A stretch of DNA of 44,843 bases from Opitutia bacterium (lineage in GTDB: Bacteria > Verrucomicrobiota > Verrucomicrobiia > Opitutales > Opitutaceae). The stretch lies in the NCBI GenBank assembly GCA_016187945.1, contig JACPIT010000012.1:1-44843 (forward strand), in the 5' to 3' direction. Positions 1 to 8,198 of this stretch are shown here, piece by piece. Made by a program: the position numbers and the translations under genes. Below the pieces are notes generated by a model, which was not told the origin of the DNA, did no database searches, and saw only the letters and a program-made list of their open reading frames with translations. Position 1 is the stretch's first letter. Every line of letters begins with the position of its first letter.

Positions 1-114
1 CGGTTGGAAGACCACCTCTTCGCCGCCTCCCGGCAATGGACTCCACCGGCCAAAGTGGCGGGCCTCATCCACCACTGGCTCGCGGCCCAGGTAAACTCTG
101 GCGCTCCAGTCTAA
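1..114 (+). CDS. C-terminal fragment of an unidentified protein (cut by window edge)
   Basis: An open frame enters from the left edge and stops at 112-114, giving 37 residues (…RLEDHLFAASRQW…HHWLAAQ…). It begins before the window, so only the tail is visible. I do not recognise the family. It lies 24 bases before the decayed integrase tail, so it may be part of a mobile element, but nothing in the residues proves this. Confidence 0.3.
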   Translation, partial: RLEDHLFAASRQWTPPAKVAGLIHHWLAAQVNSGAPV

Positions 115-138
115 AGTCCATAAGCTAGGGGACGTTAG

Positions 139-474
139 TATAACGAGGTGCGTCCGCATCAGCGCTTGGGGCAGCGTTGTCCCGCGGAGTATTACCGGCC
201 CGGCGCGCGCGTCTATCCGGCGTCGCTGGCCGGGTGGACTTACCCGCGAACGTGGGCCACGCTTTGCCCGGGCCGCAACGGACGGGCGTGGTGGGGCGGG
301 CGACAACGCATGATCGGTCGCGCGTACGCCGGCGAACGCCTCGGCCTGCGTCCGCTTCGCGGCGGCGGGGTGGCGGTTTGCCTCGGCAAACTGCTCATCG
401 GCTCACTGCACTTGTCCGATCGCGCCGGCCTGCGCCCCGCACGCTGGTCACGCTCGCGCCGCCGACACCTGTAA
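139..474 (+). pseudogene. rve/DDE integrase C-terminal remnant (IS3/IS481-like)
   Basis: The frame reads YNEVRPHQRLGQRCPAEYY and continues through YPRTW…RAWWGGR…IG.AYAGERLGL…LLIGSLHLSDRAGLRP. This is the typical end of rve-core integrases, where the YNxxRPHxxLGxxxPAExY block follows the catalytic Glu helix and a small beta domain closes the protein. A stop codon (136-138) precedes it directly, and no N-terminal zinc/HTH region or DDE core is present. It is therefore a 5'-truncated remnant rather than a working transposase. A GTG at 148 could start a 108-residue peptide, but I consider this unlikely to be a gene. What truncated it is not visible. Confidence 0.7.
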
Positions 475-505
475 ACAAGGTCTGCGCAAATGCCTCCCAC
501 CTGCG

Positions 506-1882
506 CTACACCGCCACTTCGAACGGCGCGCCGGTTTTCGCGCGGACTTCGTCGAGCGTCACGCCGGGGTGCAGCTCGATCAGGCGCAGGCCGCCGGACG
601 CGCTGCCGCCCGGTCCGCCGGCGTTCGGTTTCACTTCGAAAACGCAGAGGTCGGTGATGATGAGGCTGACGACGCCTTTGCCGGTGAGCGGAAGCGTGCA
701 TTGTTTCAGGATCTTCGGACTGCCGTCTTTTGCGGTGTGCTCCATCACGGCGACGACGCGCTTCACGCCGGCGACGAGGTCCATCGCGCCGCCGGGGCCT
801 TTCACCATTTTGCCCGGGACCATCCAGTTCGCGATGTCGCCGTTGTCGGCGACTTCGAGCGCGCCGAGGATCGAGAGGTCGATGTGTCCGCCGCGGATCA
901 TCGCGAACGAGTCGGCACTGGAGAAAAACGCGGATCCGGGAATCGTCGTGATCGTCTGCTTGCCGGCGTTGATGAGGTCGGGATCGACTTTGTCGTCAGC
1001 GGGAAACGGGCCGATGCCGAGCAGGCCGTTCTCCGACTGGAGCGTGACGTTCATGCCGGGCGGGATGAAGTTCGCGACGAGCGTGGGGATGCCGATGCCG
1101 AGGTTGACGTAGTAGCCGTCGCGCAACTCGCGCGCGGCACGGCGCGCCATGAGTTCGCGGATGGGCGTTTCCTTCTTCGAGGCGGCGGCGCCTTGCACCG
1201 TGCGAAACTCGATGCGCTTCTCGTAGCGCGGGCCTTGGACGATGCGGTCAACGTAGATGCCGGGCGTGTGGATTTGGTCGGGCTCAAGTTGGCCGACCTC
1301 GACGAGTTCCTCGACCTCCGCGACGCACACGGCGGCGCACGTGGCGATCATCGGGTTGAAGTTTCGCGCGGTTTTCCGGAAGACGAGGTTGCCGGACTTG
1401 TCGCCCTTCCACGCTTTCACGAGCGCGACGTCGGCGCGGATGCCGCGCTCGAGCACGTATTCCTTGCCGTCGAAAACTTTCGTCTCCTTGCCGTCGGCGA
1501 GCTTCGTGCCGAACGCGGTGCGCGTGTAGAAACCGGGGATGCCCGCGCCGCCCGCGCGCAGGCGCTCGGCGAGCGTGCCTTGCGGGATGAGCTCGAGTTC
1601 GAGTTCGCCGGCGAGCACCTGGCGCTCGAACTCTTTGTTTTCGCCGACGTAGGAGGCCATGACCTTGCGGATCTGGCGCGTCTTCAGGAGGAGGCCCATG
1701 CCGAAGTCGTCCACGCCGGCGTTGTTGCCGACGATGGTGATGCCTTTCACGCCGCTGTCGCGCAGCGCGAGGATGAGATTTTCCGGAATGCCGCAGAGGC
1801 CGAAGCCGCCGGCGGCGAGCGTCATGTTATCGTGGAGCAGGCCGTCGAGCGCGGCCGCGGCGGAGGGGTGGACTTTGCTCAT
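506..1882 (-). CDS. 3-oxoacid CoA-transferase, fused A and B subunits (SCOT-like)
   Basis: This is a 458-residue CoA-transferase with both halves in one chain. The A half (about 1-230) has the glycine-rich N terminus ([15 protein letters not shown]) and [16 protein letters not shown]. The B half (about 240-458) has [14 protein letters not shown] and [11 protein letters not shown], whose Glu284 is the expected thioester-forming catalytic residue. Enzymes of this family move CoA from succinyl-CoA to acetoacetate. Most bacteria use two genes (scoA/scoB or atoD/atoA), whereas the single-chain form is like mitochondrial SCOT. Downstream of thiolase, HGD and HPPD on the same strand, its likely task is to activate acetoacetate released by tyrosine breakdown. 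The ATG at 1882 is a natural family start. Confidence 0.9.
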   Translation of the reverse strand: MSKVHPSAAAALDGLLHDNMTLAAGGFGLCGIPENLILALRDSGVKGITIVGNNAGVDDFGMGLLLKTRQIRKVMASYVGENKEFERQVLAGELELELIPQGTLAERLRAGGAGIPGFYTRTAFGTKLADGKETKVFDGKEYVLERGIRADVALVKAWKGDKSGNLVFRKTARNFNPMIATCAAVCVAEVEELVEVGQLEPDQIHTPGIYVDRIVQGPRYEKRIEFRTVQGAAASKKETPIRELMARRAARELRDGYYVNLGIGIPTLVANFIPPGMNVTLQSENGLLGIGPFPADDKVDPDLINAGKQTITTIPGSAFFSSADSFAMIRGGHIDLSILGALEVADNGDIANWMVPGKMVKGPGGAMDLVAGVKRVVAVMEHTAKDGSPKILKQCTLPLTGKGVVSLIITDLCVFEVKPNAGGPGGSASGGLRLIELHPGVTLDEVRAKTGAPFEVAV

Positions 1883-1924
1883 GGCGTGGGGAACGGAGCG
1901 TTTGGGGTGGACGAGAAGAGTTGG

Positions 1925-2015
1925 GACACAGAGGAAAGGCAGGAGGTGGCACAGAGGTCACAGAGGCTTTTTCTGTCTCTGGTTTTTCTCTGTGGCTCTC
2001 CGTGTCCTCTGTGTC
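1925..2015. repeat. Inverted repeat of the CACAGAGG type
   Basis: The sequence has GACACAGAGG…CACAGAGGTCACAGAGG on one side and CTCTGTGG…CCTCTGTGTC on the other, so the arms pair around a short pyrimidine loop. The 3' end of the GNAT gene (minus strand) runs into it. Related CACAGAG words occur near 14150 and 38130. Confidence 0.6.
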
Positions 2016-2557
2016 GTGGATCGGGCAAATGGGAGGGCCCGCGTCCTCGCGGGCCGCGGCTCGCGGGGACGCGAGCCCTCCAACGTCGAAAGCGGGCCAA
2101 GTGTTTTGCGCATCAGGATTTCGTCGTGACCGGCTACGACGTAGTCGCGCAAGCGGCCGACGACCTCGTAGCCGGCGCGGCGGTAGAGCCGCTGCGCGTC
2201 ACGGTTGAACGACGAGACGCAGAGCAGGACGTTGCGGTGGGTTTTGAAAATGCGCGCCTCGGCCCAGCGAAGTGCGGCGCTGCCGACGCCGCATCCGCGC
2301 ATCTCCGGCGCGACGCCGATGGTCTGGATGTAGCCGCCGAGCGGGCCGTTGAGGTCGAGCACGAGAAACCCCGCGCGTTCGCCGCCGGAGCGGACGATGA
2401 AGCACTGCTTGCGGCGATTGCGAAGGAGCTTGAGCGCGTCGGCGCGTCCGCGACGAAGCGTGAGCCAGGGCTCGGAACGCGCCATGATGTCGGCAGCCCA
2501 TGCTCCATCGAGGGCACGCATCGACCGAATATCGATTTCGTCGGCTTCCGCACTCAT
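1958..2557 (-). CDS. GNAT-family N-acetyltransferase with a repeat-derived tail
   Basis: This is a 199-residue protein. The GNAT core (about 10-150) shows the acetyl-CoA pyrophosphate loop in IGVAPEMRGCGVGSAALRWAE (R-x-x-G-x-G/A pattern) and the C-terminal strand region FNRDAQRLYRRAGYEVVGRL. The acceptor cannot be predicted. The last ~50 residues (SRPREPRPARTRALP…) are basic and low in complexity. They are encoded by two intergenic-type inverted repeats (2032-2081 and 1925-2015), so the original stop was probably lost or displaced. The gene starts 8 bases after the stop of the upstream zincin-like gene on the same strand, suggesting co-transcription. Confidence 0.8.
   Translation of the reverse strand: MSAEADEIDIRSMRALDGAWAADIMARSEPWLTLRRGRADALKLLRNRRKQCFIVRSGGERAGFLVLDLNGPLGGYIQTIGVAPEMRGCGVGSAALRWAEARIFKTHRNVLLCVSSFNRDAQRLYRRAGYEVVGRLRDYVVAGHDEILMRKTLGPLSTLEGSRPREPRPARTRALPFARSTTQRTRRATEKNQRQKKPL
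2032..2081. repeat. Inverted repeat GGAGGGC…GCCCTCC
   Basis: Arms GGAGGGCCCGCGTCC and GGACGCGAGCCCTCC bracket a hairpin-prone GC core. The element lies inside the 3' part of the GNAT reading frame. A related hairpin pair occurs at 4662-4741. Confidence 0.6.
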
Positions 2558-2564
2558 CGCGTTT

Positions 2565-3131
2565 TCAGAGAGCTTTGAAAGACTCGCATAGAAACTCTGC
2601 TTTTCTGACCGGAAAACCCGGGCGAAACTTCAACAAGAGAGCAGGAGTAAAATCGGCAAAGATGGGTTCCTCCAATCGCATACTCCGAATTATCGAGTCG
2701 TCCGCGGCAAAGTCCCTCACCGCATCTCTCGCCGCCCGGAAATTCGGAGGCGGATTTAAGAACACAATGCCAGTCGCCGCTTCGGCATATTGCTCAGCAA
2801 AGAGAGTCGCGAGCCCCTCTTCGAAATTCGTGGGCCTTGCTGGATGCCGAGGTCCCAACAAATGGACGACTTCGTGCGCCGCTTGATGGATTTCGATCGG
2901 CTCGTTCCCTCGATATTTCTCTACGAGGTAGATTGTGGCCGCTCTCGCGTCGTGATCGATGTCGATCTGGGGGTGCTCCTCGTTCCAATACTCGTAACCT
3001 GAAAGCTCAAACGAGCCATGACGCCCACCATATCGGCTTTCCGCTTCCGCGAGCGCGTCAGCGATACGCGTGGAAAGTATCCACTCGCCTCTTCCGACTT
3101 CATCCGCAGTTCGTAGCCGAATAGCTTCCAT
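2565..3131 (-). CDS. Uncharacterised protein with a zincin-like HExxH motif
   Basis: This is a 188-residue protein with no family I can name. It contains HQAAHEVVHLLGP (His86, Glu87, His90), a canonical HExxH zinc-peptidase motif, followed about 14 residues later by FEEGLATLFAEQ, where Glu104 or Glu105 could be the third zinc ligand in the gluzincin manner. No signal peptide or membrane segment is apparent, so it would act in the cytoplasm. It lies between thiolase (22 bases upstream) and GNAT (7 bases downstream), in the middle of a catabolic operon. The DNA is visibly less GC-rich than its neighbours, which fits recent acquisition. The start ATG at 3131 is the first in frame. Confidence 0.7.
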   Translation of the reverse strand: MEAIRLRTADEVGRGEWILSTRIADALAEAESRYGGRHGSFELSGYEYWNEEHPQIDIDHDARAATIYLVEKYRGNEPIEIHQAAHEVVHLLGPRHPARPTNFEEGLATLFAEQYAEAATGIVFLNPPPNFRAARDAVRDFAADDSIIRSMRLEEPIFADFTPALLLKFRPGFPVRKAEFLCESFKAL

Positions 3132-3153
3132 ACTTAGGTGGCATTCAACCTAA

Positions 3154-4332
3154 TCACACTAGCTCCACGCACGCCGCCAAACCCTCGCCGCCGCCGATGC
3201 AGATGGCGGCGACGCCGCGTTTCAGGCCGCGCTCTTTCAGTGCGGCGATGAGCGTCACGAGGATGCGGGCGCCGGAACAGCCGATCGGGTGACCGAGCGA
3301 AATCGCGCCGCCGCGGACGTTGAGCTTGTCGTGCGGGATGCCGAGTTCCTGCGCGAAGGCCATCGGCACGACGGCGAAGGCTTCGTTCACTTCCCAGAGG
3401 TTCACGTCGCTGACTTTCCAGCCGGCGGCGGCGAGCGCGCTCTGCGTGGCGGGCACAGGCGCGGTCGTGAACCACACCGGGTCTTGCGCGTGGCCGCCGA
3501 AGGAGACGAGGCGCGCGATCGGTTTCAGGTTCTTCGCTTTCGCGTGATCGGCGGTCGTCACCACGAGCGCGGCGGCGCCGTCGTTGATCGTCGACGCGTT
3601 CGCGGCAGTGACAGTGCCGGCTTTGTCGAAGACGGGGCGCAGCGTCGGGATCTTGTCGTATTTCACCTTCGCCGGGCCTTCGTCGTGCTCGACGCGGGTG
3701 ACGTTGCCTTTCGCGTCGGCAATTTCGACGGGCGTGATCTCGGCGGCGAAGCGACCGTCCTTCTGCGCGGCGTTGGCGCGCTTGAAACTCTCGATGGCGA
3801 ACGCGTCCTGCTGCTCGCGCGTGAAGCTGTATTTCGCGGCGCACTTCTCGGCGCAGTTGCCCATGTGGATGTTGTTATACGGGTCCCACAGGCCATCGGA
3901 GATCATCGAGTCGATGAGCTGGCCGTGGCCCATGCGATAGCCGTCGCGCGCTTTCGGGAGGAGATACGGCGCCTGCGTCATGTTTTCCATGCCGCCGGCG
4001 ACGAAGAGCGTGCCCATGCCCGCGCGGAGTGCGTGCGAGGCTTGCATCACGGCTTGGAGACCGGAGCCGCAGACTTTGTGGATCGTGACGGCGCGCGCGG
4101 ATTGCGGCAGGCCGGCGTGGATCGCGGCTTGGCGCGCGGGGGCCTGGCCTTGGCCGGCTTGAAGGACGTTGCCCATCAGGACGTCGGTGACATCGGCGGG
4201 CGAGACGCCGGCTTGCGCGAGCGCGCCTTCGATGGCGGTGGCGCCGAGCTTGGCGGCGGGAACGGAAGCGAGCGCGCCTTGGAACGAGCCGAGCGGCGTG
4301 CGCGTGGCGGAGAGAATCACGATCTCTGGCAT
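3154..4332 (-). CDS. Acetyl-CoA C-acetyltransferase (thiolase)
   Basis: This 392-residue protein is full length for thiolase II. The N-terminal nucleophile is Cys88 in HKVCGSGLQAV. NVRGGAISLGHPIGCSGAR carries the catalytic His, and CIGGGEGLAACVEL near the end carries the second catalytic Cys (about 378). The last motif is usually CIGGGMG, and here Met is Glu. The enzyme cleaves acetoacetyl-CoA to two acetyl-CoA, or does the reverse. In this block, with the CoA-transferase and homogentisate genes on the same strand, the degradative direction is the natural reading. Assignment to the biosynthetic or degradative subtype is inferred from context only. Confidence 0.92.
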   Translation of the reverse strand: MPEIVILSATRTPLGSFQGALASVPAAKLGATAIEGALAQAGVSPADVTDVLMGNVLQAGQGQAPARQAAIHAGLPQSARAVTIHKVCGSGLQAVMQASHALRAGMGTLFVAGGMENMTQAPYLLPKARDGYRMGHGQLIDSMISDGLWDPYNNIHMGNCAEKCAAKYSFTREQQDAFAIESFKRANAAQKDGRFAAEITPVEIADAKGNVTRVEHDEGPAKVKYDKIPTLRPVFDKAGTVTAANASTINDGAAALVVTTADHAKAKNLKPIARLVSFGGHAQDPVWFTTAPVPATQSALAAAGWKVSDVNLWEVNEAFAVVPMAFAQELGIPHDKLNVRGGAISLGHPIGCSGARILVTLIAALKERGLKRGVAAICIGGGEGLAACVELV

Positions 4333-4372
4333 GGCGAAGAGCGGGGTTGGGGGTTGGAGGGAGACCAGGAAA

Positions 4373-4467
4373 TCTTTCTCTTTCCTCTTTCTCTTAATCT
4401 TTCTCTCCCGAGTCGCATCGCAACCTCCGGAACGGGAGAAAGAGAAAGAGTAAGATTAAGAGAAAGA
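4373..4467. repeat. Inverted pair of the CTCTTTCTCTTAATC element
   Basis: A pyrimidine-rich arm (4373-4410, TTTCTCTTAATCTTTCTCTC) is answered by a purine-rich arm (4433-4467, GAGTAAGATTAAGAGAAAGA), separated by about 22 bases. Single pyrimidine-strand copies occur at 19489-19526 and 22319-22343, each just before a start codon. Confidence 0.65.
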
Positions 4468-4661
4468 CCTGCTGCATTGCCTTATGGGTTGGGAGCGATC
4501 GCCGGATGCGATGGGAACGTGGCGCGGTTTGTGGGCGGGGTGCCCTCACCCCGCGGTTTTTCGGATTCGAAACCGGCGCCTCGCACTCGGCGGGCCCAGC
4601 GGTCCCGCCCTACCCTCGGTGCGCACGCGGCGGCGAAGGATCTCGCAACGGACCGTGTCGA

Positions 4662-4741
4662 ATGGAGGGCCGAGCTCCCGCGAGGCCGCGCGGGCGAATG
4701 CGGCATGACGTTCTCGGCCTCGCGGGAGCTCGGCCCTCCAT
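4662..4741. repeat. REP-like inverted pair GGAGGGCCGAGCTCCCGCG
   Basis: Arms ATGGAGGGCCGAGCTCCCGC (from 4662) and GCGGGAGCTCGGCCCTCCAT (to 4741) are almost perfect reverse complements around a 26-base loop. Each arm also carries its own inner dyad (GAGCTC). Confidence 0.75.
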
Positions 4742-4759
4742 TTGATGCGGCGACGGCGG

Positions 4760-5389
4760 CTACCCGCGCAGCGCCGAGCCGCCGGCGGGGCGCTCGATTT
4801 TGAAGACGTCGCCAGTGCGCATGTAGAGGTCGCCGCCGAGGCGGGCGACGAGGTCGAGCTTCTTCGGGTCGACTTTGCCATCGGCGCCGAGCACGGATTC
4901 GGCGACGTGCATCGCGACGACGCGGCCGATGACGATGTTGCCGGCACCGACACCGCTGCCGACATTCACGACGCGGTCGAGCGTGCACTCGATCGACACG
5001 GGCGCGGCGGCGACGCGCGGCGGACGCACCTTCGCCGACGGCGCGGGCGCGAGGCCGGCATGGGTAAACTCGCTCTCGCCGTAGGGCAGCGGAGCGGACG
5101 TGGAGTTCATCGCCTCGGCGAGCGCGAACGGCACGAGGTTCACGACGAATTCGGGCACGGCCTCGATGTTGCGCAGCGTGTCCTTCTTGCCGCCGTCGCG
5201 GTTGTTCGTCGGCACGAAGAGCAGCGAGGGCGGATTCGAGCAGACCCCTTGGAAAAACGAAAACGGCGCGAGGTTGGGCTTACCGTCGGGCGAGATGGTC
5301 GAGACCCACGCGATCGGGCGCGGCGTGATCGTCTGCGTCATCCACGCGTAGCCGTCGCGCGGAGCGAGTTTTTCGAAATCCAGAAGCAT
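4760..5389 (-). CDS. Flavin reductase-like FMN-binding split-barrel protein
   Basis: This 209-residue protein has the flavin reductase-like (DIM6/NTAB) pattern: a conserved TPRPIAWVSTIS.DGKPNLAPFSFF block at about 20-48, then NRDGGKKDTLRN and FVVNLV. These proteins bind FMN in a split barrel and act as flavin reductases or FMN-dependent oxidoreductases. The true substrate is unknown. It sits between homogentisate dioxygenase and thiolase on the same strand. Neither maleylacetoacetate isomerase nor fumarylacetoacetase is found nearby. A role in the same pathway is possible but only inferred. The ATG at 5389 gives the usual family N terminus. Confidence 0.82.
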   Translation of the reverse strand: MLLDFEKLAPRDGYAWMTQTITPRPIAWVSTISPDGKPNLAPFSFFQGVCSNPPSLLFVPTNNRDGGKKDTLRNIEAVPEFVVNLVPFALAEAMNSTSAPLPYGESEFTHAGLAPAPSAKVRPPRVAAAPVSIECTLDRVVNVGSGVGAGNIVIGRVVAMHVAESVLGADGKVDPKKLDLVARLGGDLYMRTGDVFKIERPAGGSALRG

Positions 5390-5453
5390 GAACAGGAGGT
5401 AACGGAGAGAGCGGAGGAAGGCAAAGGCGGGAAGAACTCGAACGTGCGAGACG

Positions 5454-5524
5454 TAGCGCCGGTCTGTGACCGGCGAACGGCAACGTGACTCGAAACGGAC
5501 GACGCCGGTCGGAGACCGGCGCCA
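5454..5524. repeat. GTAG-type REP inverted pair (GCGCCGGTC family)
   Basis: GTAGCGCCGGTCTGTGACCGGC (its GTAG starts at 5453) is answered by GCCGGTCGGAGACCGGCGCC. Each arm is a hairpin in itself. The same family recurs at 32717-32810. Confidence 0.75.
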
Positions 5525-5525
5525 C

Positions 5526-6713
5526 TCAACCCAGCCAGCTCAGCGGGTAGTTCGCGTCGTCCATCGCGAGGGCTTGCTCGGTGAGCTCGAGCGGGAATTG
5601 CGTGTCGAACATCACGGCGAGTTCCTCCGTGCGCGTGGCGTCGAAGCTCTTCAGCGTCGTGCCGGGGTGCGGGCCGTGCGGGATGCCTTGCGGGTGCAGC
5701 GTGAACGAGCCGGGCTCGACGCCCTTGCGCGAACCGAACTGGCCGCGCACGTAGAAAAGCACTTCGTCGGCCTCGGTGTTGTCGTGCGCCCACGGGACCT
5801 TGATCGCCTCGGGGTGGTGATCGAGCCAGCGCGGCGCGAACGTGCAGATGACGTAGCCTTTGATCTCGAAGGTCTGGTGGATCGGCGGCGGCAGGTGGAC
5901 GGTGCCCGTGATGGGCTCAAAATCGTTCGCGTTGAACGTGAATGGATACAGCGCACCGTCCCAGCCCACAACGTCGAACGGATGCGACGCCATGATGTTG
6001 CGGGTGAAACGCGCGCCGCGATCCTTCACGAGGATCGCGTAGTCGCCGTCCTTGTCCTCGGCGATGATTTCGGTCGGGCCGTGGATGTCGCGCTCGCTGT
6101 AAGGCGCGCCGAGGCGCATCTGGCCTTCGGGGTGACGGTAGCGCTCGGGGATGCGGACCGGGTGCGTCGACTCGAGGATGAGGTAGTCTTCCTGCGCGAT
6201 GTCGTCGGGCACGAGGCGGTAGATCGTGCCGCGCGGGATGACGATGTAGTCGTCCTGCTTGTAGCGCAGGCGGCCGAAGTTCGACTCGAGCCAGCCGCCG
6301 CCGGAGAAGACGAAGATCACATCGTCGTTCTGGCCGTTGCGGTAGAATTCGTAGCCGTCCTCCATCGTCTTCGCGGGCCGGCAGCGCGAGCAGGTGATGT
6401 CGGCATTGAACATCAGCGGCACGCGACCGGTGTAAGGATCGCCGGCGCGCGGCATCGTGGCGGACTTCAGGTGGTGGTGGCGCAGCGGCAGGTGCGCGGC
6501 GACTTTGGTCGGTTGCTCGCGGAAGAGTTCGACCTTCTTCACCATCGTCGGCGGGCGCAGGTGGTAGACGATCGAGTAGGCGCGATCGAAGCCTTCGGTC
6601 GTGATGATGTGCTCGTAGTGCAGGCCCTCGCCCTTGAAGCTCGTCGCCTTGTCGCGCGGGAACTTGAGGTGGTGCTTGCGGGGCATCGCCCCGAGGGTGC
6701 GGTAGAAGGGCAT
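5526..6713 (-). CDS. hmgA: Homogentisate 1,2-dioxygenase
   Basis: This 395-residue non-heme Fe(II) enzyme opens the homogentisate ring to maleylacetoacetate. Family marks include the N terminus MPFYRTLGAMPRKHHLKFPR, the central SNFGRLRYKQDDYIVIPRGT and a C-terminal cupin region with PWAHDNTEADEVLFY and LHPQGIPHGPHPGT, which carry the likely iron-binding His and Glu residues. I chose the ATG at 6713 because an upstream in-frame extension to 6800 encodes only repeat DNA (SKIENRESQIENP). At 395 residues it is somewhat shorter than the ~430-residue classical enzyme. It follows HPPD on the same strand and would take its product directly. Confidence 0.88.
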   Translation of the reverse strand: MPFYRTLGAMPRKHHLKFPRDKATSFKGEGLHYEHIITTEGFDRAYSIVYHLRPPTMVKKVELFREQPTKVAAHLPLRHHHLKSATMPRAGDPYTGRVPLMFNADITCSRCRPAKTMEDGYEFYRNGQNDDVIFVFSGGGWLESNFGRLRYKQDDYIVIPRGTIYRLVPDDIAQEDYLILESTHPVRIPERYRHPEGQMRLGAPYSERDIHGPTEIIAEDKDGDYAILVKDRGARFTRNIMASHPFDVVGWDGALYPFTFNANDFEPITGTVHLPPPIHQTFEIKGYVICTFAPRWLDHHPEAIKVPWAHDNTEADEVLFYVRGQFGSRKGVEPGSFTLHPQGIPHGPHPGTTLKSFDATRTEELAVMFDTQFPLELTEQALAMDDANYPLSWLG

Positions 6714-6720
6714 CGTGGGA

Positions 6721-6822
6721 TTTTCGATTTGGGATTCTCGATTCTCGATTTTCGAGCCGATGTCTCGCGCGTCGGATTTCCAAAGGCAGATCCCGACCAA
6801 TCGAAAATCGAGAATCGAAAAT
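6721..6822. repeat. Inverted repeat GATTTTCGATT / AATCGAAAATC
   Basis: The left arm (6721-6755, GATTCTCGATTCTCGATTTT) pairs with the right arm (6801-6822, TCGAAAATCGAGAATCGAAA) across about 45 bases, upstream of hmgA. The same AATCGAGAATCG words recur inside the SCO gene near 19785-19840. Confidence 0.65.
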
Positions 6823-6833
6823 TCAGCAGAGGT

Positions 6834-6919
6834 CGTCGCAGGCGAGAGCCGAGGGTGTTGTGTGTGTTCTCTTGCTTGGGTTCGGGGTAGCTGCGACGGA
6901 CGCGGCTCCCGCCTGCGAC
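6834..6919. repeat. Inverted repeat GTCGCAGGCGAGAGCCG
   Basis: GTCGCAGGCGAGAGCCG and CGGCTCCCGCCTGCGAC are near-perfect reverse complements about 50 bases apart, between hmgA and hpd. Confidence 0.7.
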
Positions 6920-6926
6920 GAAAATT

Positions 6927-8042
6927 TCAGAGTGTGCCGCGCCTCATTTGCTCGCGCTCGATGGCTTCGAAGAGCGCGCGGAAATTGCCTTCGCCGAAGC
7001 CCATCGAGGTGCCTTTGCGCTGGATGACCTCGAAGAACAGCGTCGGACGCGCGAAGACGCACTTCGTGAAGAGCTGGAGCAGGTAACCGGTCTCGTTGTC
7101 GCGATCGACGAGGATGCGGAGCGGACGGAGCGTTTCCTTGTCTTCGTCGATCTTGCCGACGCGCTCCTCGAATTGCTCGTCGTAGTAGCTGTCCGGCACG
7201 TCGAGGAATTCCTGGCCCATGCGGCGCATCTCCTCGATCGTCGTGATGATGTTCGGCGTGAGCAGCGCGATGTGCTGCACGCCGGGGCCGTTGTATTGAT
7301 CGAGGAATTCCTGGATCTGCGAATTGGCGGACGACGGCTCGTTGATCGGCATCTTGATCCAGCCGTCGGTCGAGCTGACGACCTTCGACATCAACGCGGA
7401 GCGACCGGTATTGATGTCGAAGTGCATGAACAGATCGAGGCCGAACACCTGCTCGTAGAACGTCACCCACTCGTCCATGCGCTCCACGTTGGCGACGATG
7501 TGGTCGATCATCGCGAAGTTGATGTCGCGATCGTCGATGCCGCCGGCGACGTTGCGCATACCCGGCAGGAAACCGCCCGGCTGCTTGCGCTCGATGAAGC
7601 TGTGGATCGTGTCGCCGTAGGCTGCGATCGCCGCGCCGACGACGCTGTCGTCTTCGAACAACTCCTTCGCGGGATGCGCGCCGCGCCGCTGCGCCTCGGC
7701 GAACGCGTGCTTCGCGTCCTTCACGCGGAACGCCACGTCGCGCACGCCGCAGCCGTGCTTCTCGAGGTGCGCGCGCACGGCGTCGGCCTCGGCGCCGCCG
7801 CCTTGCGACTCGACGACGAGAAAGTTCACGCGCCCCTGGCCGACGAGGTGCGCGCGGCGACCGCGCAAGCCGGTCGAGTTGTCGCCGTAGGCGCGCGGCA
7901 CCATGCCGTATTTCTGCACGAAGAAATCGCGCCACTGGTCGGCGTTATCGACCCAGAATTCGATGTGATCGAATTGTTTCAGACCGAGCGGATTCGCGGC
8001 GGTTTTCCGCTCAACGGGTTTGTCGAAGAAAGTTCTGCTCAT
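6927..8042 (-). CDS. hpd: 4-hydroxyphenylpyruvate dioxygenase
   Basis: This 371-residue VOC-fold enzyme converts 4-hydroxyphenylpyruvate to homogentisate. Two VOC repeats are visible: GLKQFDHIEFWVDNADQWRDF at the N terminus, and the catalytic half with MIDHIVANVERMDEWVTFYE (first iron His), GVQHIALLTPNI (second His) and LFFEVIQRKG (Glu ligand). The GFGEGNFRALFEAIEREQ end is typical of HPPD. The ATG at 8042 (MSRTFFDKP) is preferred, since the upstream extension to 8120 encodes non-homologous residues. HPPD and HMGA are adjacent, the standard tyrosine-degradation order. Confidence 0.93.
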   Translation of the reverse strand: MSRTFFDKPVERKTAANPLGLKQFDHIEFWVDNADQWRDFFVQKYGMVPRAYGDNSTGLRGRRAHLVGQGRVNFLVVESQGGGAEADAVRAHLEKHGCGVRDVAFRVKDAKHAFAEAQRRGAHPAKELFEDDSVVGAAIAAYGDTIHSFIERKQPGGFLPGMRNVAGGIDDRDINFAMIDHIVANVERMDEWVTFYEQVFGLDLFMHFDINTGRSALMSKVVSSTDGWIKMPINEPSSANSQIQEFLDQYNGPGVQHIALLTPNIITTIEEMRRMGQEFLDVPDSYYDEQFEERVGKIDEDKETLRPLRILVDRDNETGYLLQLFTKCVFARPTLFFEVIQRKGTSMGFGEGNFRALFEAIEREQMRRGTL

Positions 8043-8198
8043 AGGAAACGACGATGAGGCAGGCGTGGAGGCTTGCGTGGGGGTGCCGTCACCATAGCCG
8101 CGAAGCCGCGCGCGGTCCATAGCCCGAACGGAGTAATCGCCCTTGCCGTCGTCCGCACTCTTAGCTGTAAGCTCTCAACTCTCAGCTCTTCCGTCCTC

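Larger units (their letters stand above)
4333..4759. other. Gene-free 427-bp spacer filled with repeats
   Basis: No credible coding frame is present. The spacer holds the CTCTTTCTCTTAATC inverted repeat (4373-4467), a GC-rich piece around 4540-4620 and the large hairpin 4662-4741. No clear promoter for thiolase is visible. Confidence 0.6.

Noticed and set aside
3133-3153. TTAGGT…ACCTAA hairpin between thiolase and the zincin-like gene
   Set aside because: It is a short, weak stem without a T-run, so it is not a convincing terminator, and it is too short to relate to the 54-bp palindrome pairs.
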